Under the pieces are notes generated by a model that made no database searches, was not told the DNA's origin, and saw nothing but the letters and a program-made list of their open reading frames with translations. From Natrialbaceae archaeon (GTDB lineage: Archaea > Halobacteriota > Halobacteria > Halobacteriales > Natrialbaceae): DNA of 8,940 bases. This document shows, in pieces, positions 6,566 through 8,940 of the stretch. The translations under genes and the position numbers were made by a program. The stretch is taken from NCBI GenBank assembly GCA_003552325.1, contig PUKM01000067.1, positions 1 through 8,940 of the forward strand. The letters run 5' to 3'. Numbering within the stretch: position 1 is the first letter of the stretch; each line of letters begins with the position of its first letter.

Positions 6566-7429
6566 CTAAGCTCCTGTTGGATCCGGTTTCGGCTCGGTGA
6601 CGAACTCGAGGAGGTCCGCCTCGGAAACCTCGAATCCTTGCCGGGTGAAAAAGGCGGCGACGTTCGTACAGTCACGCTCGAGAAAGTCACGGCTGTTTGG
6701 ATGGTGGACGGTGACGGCCTGTCCGAGATCGATCACGACGAGGTGGCCCTCGTGGATCACGATGTTATACTCGCTGAGGTCGCCGTGGATCAGACCAGCA
6801 GCGTAGAGTCGGCGCATGTATTCACGGACGACCTCGTAGGCGGTTTCGGGATTTTCGATCTGGACTTCGCCGAGTCGTTTTGCTCGGCCATCGTCGTCAC
6901 CGAAGTACTCCATGACGAGGACGTTTCGCTCGGCGGCGATCGGTTCGGGGACGTTGACACCCGCCGCGCGAGCACGCTCTAAGTTGGCGAGTTCTTTTTT
7001 CACCCAGGCGAGGACGACGTCTTTTTTCTTGCCGCCGAGGCCCTCGAACCGGGGATCGCCCTCGAGATACTCCCGCATCTGACGAAAGTTCGAGGCGTTG
7101 ATCCGGTACACTTTGACGGCGACTTCCCGATCATCACCAAGGGCGTGATAGACGTTGGCTTCCTTGCCGGTCGAGATGGGGCCGCCGAAGGCTTCGACGT
7201 GGCCGTCCTGGACGAGTTTGTACAGGGCTGCGAAGGTCGCGTCGTCGAAGACGGACTGTTCGACTTTGAACTGATCGGCGTCTTTGATTCGCTTTTCGAA
7301 CTGTTCGAACTCGCGATCGCGTTTCCTGGCGATTCGATCGGCTTCAGTATCGGTGACGTCGATTTCTTCCCACTCGTCACCGGGTATCTCCGCTTCCTCG
7401 AGGTCGAGCAGTTCGAACTCCGTTGGCAT
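6566..7429 (-). CDS. rio1: RIO1-type atypical serine protein kinase
   Basis: A 287-residue RIO1 kinase/ATPase. In archaea and eukaryotes RIO proteins act in late maturation of the small ribosomal subunit, and the enzyme autophosphorylates. An acidic N-terminal extension (1-30) leads into the RIO-specific winged-helix-like region at about 55-80. The P-loop is STGKEANV (86-93) and the ATP-anchoring lysine is Lys106 in VAVKVYR. The RIO1 flexible-loop region GDPRFEGLGGKKK is at 124-136 and the hinge VLVMEYF at 170-176. The catalytic loop is HGDLSEYN (215-222) with Asp217 and Asn222, and the metal-binding DLGQ has Asp234. All catalytic residues are present. The family's lack of an ordinary substrate-binding activation segment is evident, since DLGQAV is followed quickly by the C-terminal helices. 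The ATG at 7429 is supported by a plausible upstream TATA-like element. eIF1A, a common haloarchaeal neighbour, is not next to it here; the divergent neighbour is the NAD+ ligase. Confidence 0.95.
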   Translation of the reverse strand: MPTEFELLDLEEAEIPGDEWEEIDVTDTEADRIARKRDREFEQFEKRIKDADQFKVEQSVFDDATFAALYKLVQDGHVEAFGGPISTGKEANVYHALGDDREVAVKVYRINASNFRQMREYLEGDPRFEGLGGKKKDVVLAWVKKELANLERARAAGVNVPEPIAAERNVLVMEYFGDDDGRAKRLGEVQIENPETAYEVVREYMRRLYAAGLIHGDLSEYNIVIHEGHLVVIDLGQAVTVHHPNSRDFLERDCTNVAAFFTRQGFEVSEADLLEFVTEPKPDPTGA

Positions 7430-7454
7430 CTATCCGTTCTTTGGGTGCCAAACG

Positions 7455-7460
7455 GGTAAA
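7455..7460 (-). promoter_or_regulatory. Possible TATA-like element for rio1
   Basis: On the minus strand this reads TTTACC, 26-31 bases before the rio1 ATG at 7429. It is a weak match with GC-rich flanks, proposed mainly from its spacing in the 114-base divergent gap between rio1 and the ligase gene. Confidence 0.3.
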
Positions 7461-7499
7461 GTGTCGGTATCAGGTGTGGGGCCGTCTCCAGTGGCGGTG

Positions 7500-7542
7500 A
7501 CTCGAGCGGTGAATTAACGGGGATGGCCACGAACGCTCGAGT
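7500..7542. repeat. Perfect 9-bp inverted repeat around the ligase promoter
   Basis: ACTCGAGCG at 7500-7508 is repeated as its exact reverse complement, CGCTCGAGT, at 7534-7542, with a 25-base spacer. The right arm ends one base before the ligase ATG at 7544, and the spacer holds the TATA-like AATTAA. It could be an operator or a hairpin. Each arm contains CTCGAG, itself palindromic and very common in this genome, so chance pairing is a real alternative. Confidence 0.5.
7512..7517 (+). promoter_or_regulatory. Candidate TATA box for the ligase gene
   Basis: AATTAA, 27-32 bases before the ATG at 7544. It is the only AT-rich hexamer close upstream. The spacing favours 7544 over the in-frame ATG at 7523, which would be only 6 bases downstream of the box. 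Confidence 0.4.
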
Positions 7543-7543
7543 A

Positions 7544-8940
7544 ATGACTGTCACGAGCACGGACAACCCCTATCTCAGCGATCCGCCGACGGCGTTCGAT
7601 CCCGTCGAGTCGCTGACCGACGAGGAGGCGACGGCACAGGTCGAACGGTTACGGGAGGCGATCCGCGAACACGACCGGCGGTACTACGTCGAGAACGATC
7701 CGATCATCGCCGACCGCACGTACGACCTGCTCTTCGAGCGTCTCCAGGCGCTCGAGGAGGCGTTCGATCTCGAGCATCCCGACAGCCCCACGCGCAGCGT
7801 CGGTGGGGAGCCACTCGAGGCGTTCGAGACGGTCGAACACGTCGCCCCGATGCTCTCGATCGACCAATCGGGTGAGGCCGCAGATGTCCGGGAGTTCGAT
7901 GAGCGGATTCGACGCGAGCTCCGGGAGAGCGGCTACGACGGCGAGATCGAGTACGTCTGTGAACCCAAATTCGACGGCGTCTCGATGGCGTTCATCTACG
8001 AGAACGCCTCCCTCGAGCGCGCAGTGACCCGGGGTGATGGTCGTGCAGGTGACGACGTGACACAGAACGCACGCACGATCGGCTCCGTTCCACAGCGACT
8101 TCACGGAGATCCACCGGACACGTTGGCCGTCCGCGGAGAGGTGTACATGCCCAAAGACGGCTTCCAGGCGCTCAATCGCGAGCGGATCGAACGCGGCGAA
8201 GAGCCGTTCGCCAATCCACGAAACGCGACGGCGGGAACGATTCGTCAACTCGATCCGACGATCGTTGCCGACCGGCCACTCGCGGTCTTCTATTTCGACG
8301 TACTCGAGGCAAGCGAACTGGCCGACAGTCATCGAAAAGAACTCGAGACCTTTCCCATCTACGGCCTGCGGACGAACGACCGTGTCGAAGTGGTCACGGA
8401 CATCGACGCGGCGATCGATTACCGCGACCGCTTGCTCGAGGAGCGAGACGACCTACCCTACGAGATCGACGGTGTAGTGATCAAGGTCAATGCCCGTGAG
8501 GCACGCGAGGCCCTGGGCCAGACGGCCCGTCACGATCGCTGGGCGTTCGCCTACAAGTTCCCCGCCCGGTCTGAGGTGACGACCATCGCCGACATCGCCG
8601 TCCAGATCGGGCGGACGGGCCGGGTAACGCCCGTGGCTCTGCTCGATCCAGTCGACGTCGGCGGGGTGACGGTCTCACGGGCGAGCCTCCACAATCCCGA
8701 GGAGATCGCCGAAAAGAACGTCAACGTCGGCGATACCGTCCGCGTCCAGCGGGCGGGCGACGTGATTCCCTACGTCGAGGAAGTCCTCGAGAAAGGGAGC
8801 GAGGGGCACTACGAGCTGCCCGACCACTGTCCGGTCTGTGACAGCGCCCTCGAGCGGGATGGCCCGATGGCGTTCTGTACGGGTGGGCTGGCCTGTGACG
8901 CCCAGCTTCGACGCTCTATCGAGTACTACGCGAGCGACGA
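7544..8940 (+). CDS. ligA: NAD+-dependent DNA ligase (3'-truncated by window edge)
   Basis: Bacterial-type NAD+-dependent DNA ligase, called LigN in some haloarchaeal work. It seals nicks in DNA using NAD+ as the adenylate donor. 465 codons are visible and the frame is open to the end. Domain Ia (about 30-75) has the NMN-binding pattern RRYYVENDPIIADRTYDLL. The adenylation domain has catalytic Lys142 in CEPKFDG, then TRGDGRAGDDVTQN, FANPRNATAGTIRQLDP, IDGVVIKVN and AYKFPA. The OB-fold carries IGRTGRVTPVALLDPV, ASLHN and RAGDVIPYV. The zinc finger has Cys429, Cys432, Cys445 and Cys451. The missing part should be the helix-hairpin-helix and BRCT domains. An in-frame ATG at 7523 would add seven residues; 7544 is preferred on TATA spacing. 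Haloarchaea are known to have gained this enzyme from bacteria and to keep an ATP-dependent archaeal ligase as well. Here its codon use and CTCGAG richness match the neighbours, so the transfer looks old. Confidence 0.96.
   Translation, partial: MTVTSTDNPYLSDPPTAFDPVESLTDEEATAQVERLREAIREHDRRYYVENDPIIADRTYDLLFERLQALEEAFDLEHPDSPTRSVGGEPLEAFETVEHVAPMLSIDQSGEAADVREFDERIRRELRESGYDGEIEYVCEPKFDGVSMAFIYENASLERAVTRGDGRAGDDVTQNARTIGSVPQRLHGDPPDTLAVRGEVYMPKDGFQALNRERIERGEEPFANPRNATAGTIRQLDPTIVADRPLAVFYFDVLEASELADSHRKELETFPIYGLRTNDRVEVVTDIDAAIDYRDRLLEERDDLPYEIDGVVIKVNAREAREALGQTARHDRWAFAYKFPARSEVTTIADIAVQIGRTGRVTPVALLDPVDVGGVTVSRASLHNPEEIAEKNVNVGDTVRVQRAGDVIPYVEEVLEKGSEGHYELPDHCPVCDSALERDGPMAFCTGGLACDAQLRRSIEYYASD

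Noticed and set aside
7523..7543. In-frame ATG at 7523 as ligase start
   Set aside because: It would lie only 6 bases after the candidate TATA box and add seven residues of no recognisable homology; 7544 fits leaderless spacing better. It cannot be fully excluded.
55..8856. CTCGAG copies as a regulatory or CRISPR-like repeat
   Set aside because: They are irregularly spaced and mostly inside coding frames as Leu-Glu codons, so this is compositional bias rather than an array.

Overview
The window comes from a halophilic archaeon (class Halobacteria). The proteins are rich in Asp and Glu, the DNA is GC-rich, mRNAs look leaderless with TATA-like boxes about 25-32 bases before the start codons, and the gene set (FtsY, MCM, TFB, RIO1) is archaeal, with a bacterial-type NAD+ ligase known from haloarchaea. 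The extreme abundance of the hexamer CTCGAG and the protein sequences suggest the Natrialba/Natrinema side of the class, but that is an impression rather than a demonstrated placement.

Layout. (1) 1-876, +: the 3' part of ftsY, the SRP receptor GTPase, cut by the window start. (2) 966-1349, +: a small DCC-family (DUF393) thiol-disulfide protein. (3) 1523-5548, +: mcm, the replicative helicase. A 641-residue intein (2720-4642) is inserted directly after the Walker B segment; the spliced helicase would be 700 residues. (4) 5594-6475, -: a TFB-family transcription initiation factor, convergent with mcm. (5) 6566-7429, -: RIO1 atypical serine kinase. (6) 7544-8940, +: NAD+-dependent DNA ligase, cut by the window end, divergent from rio1 across a 114-base shared promoter region. 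All gaps between genes are under 300 bases. No RNA gene, CRISPR array or insertion sequence was seen.

The genes are core information-processing functions: membrane targeting of ribosomes (FtsY), replication-fork unwinding (MCM), nick sealing (ligase), promoter opening (TFB) and small-subunit ribosome maturation (RIO1). They sit in separate transcription units and nothing shows that they work as one system.

The most interesting element is the MCM intein. It is a self-splicing mobile genetic element with intact splicing residues and an intact-looking LAGLIDADG endonuclease. It also carries two, perhaps three, XRE-like helix-turn-helix segments. One of these lies in a roughly 119-residue stretch that seems to be inserted between two strands of the splicing (Hint) fold itself. 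The intein has lower GC than its host gene and holds all three CTAG tetramers of the window.
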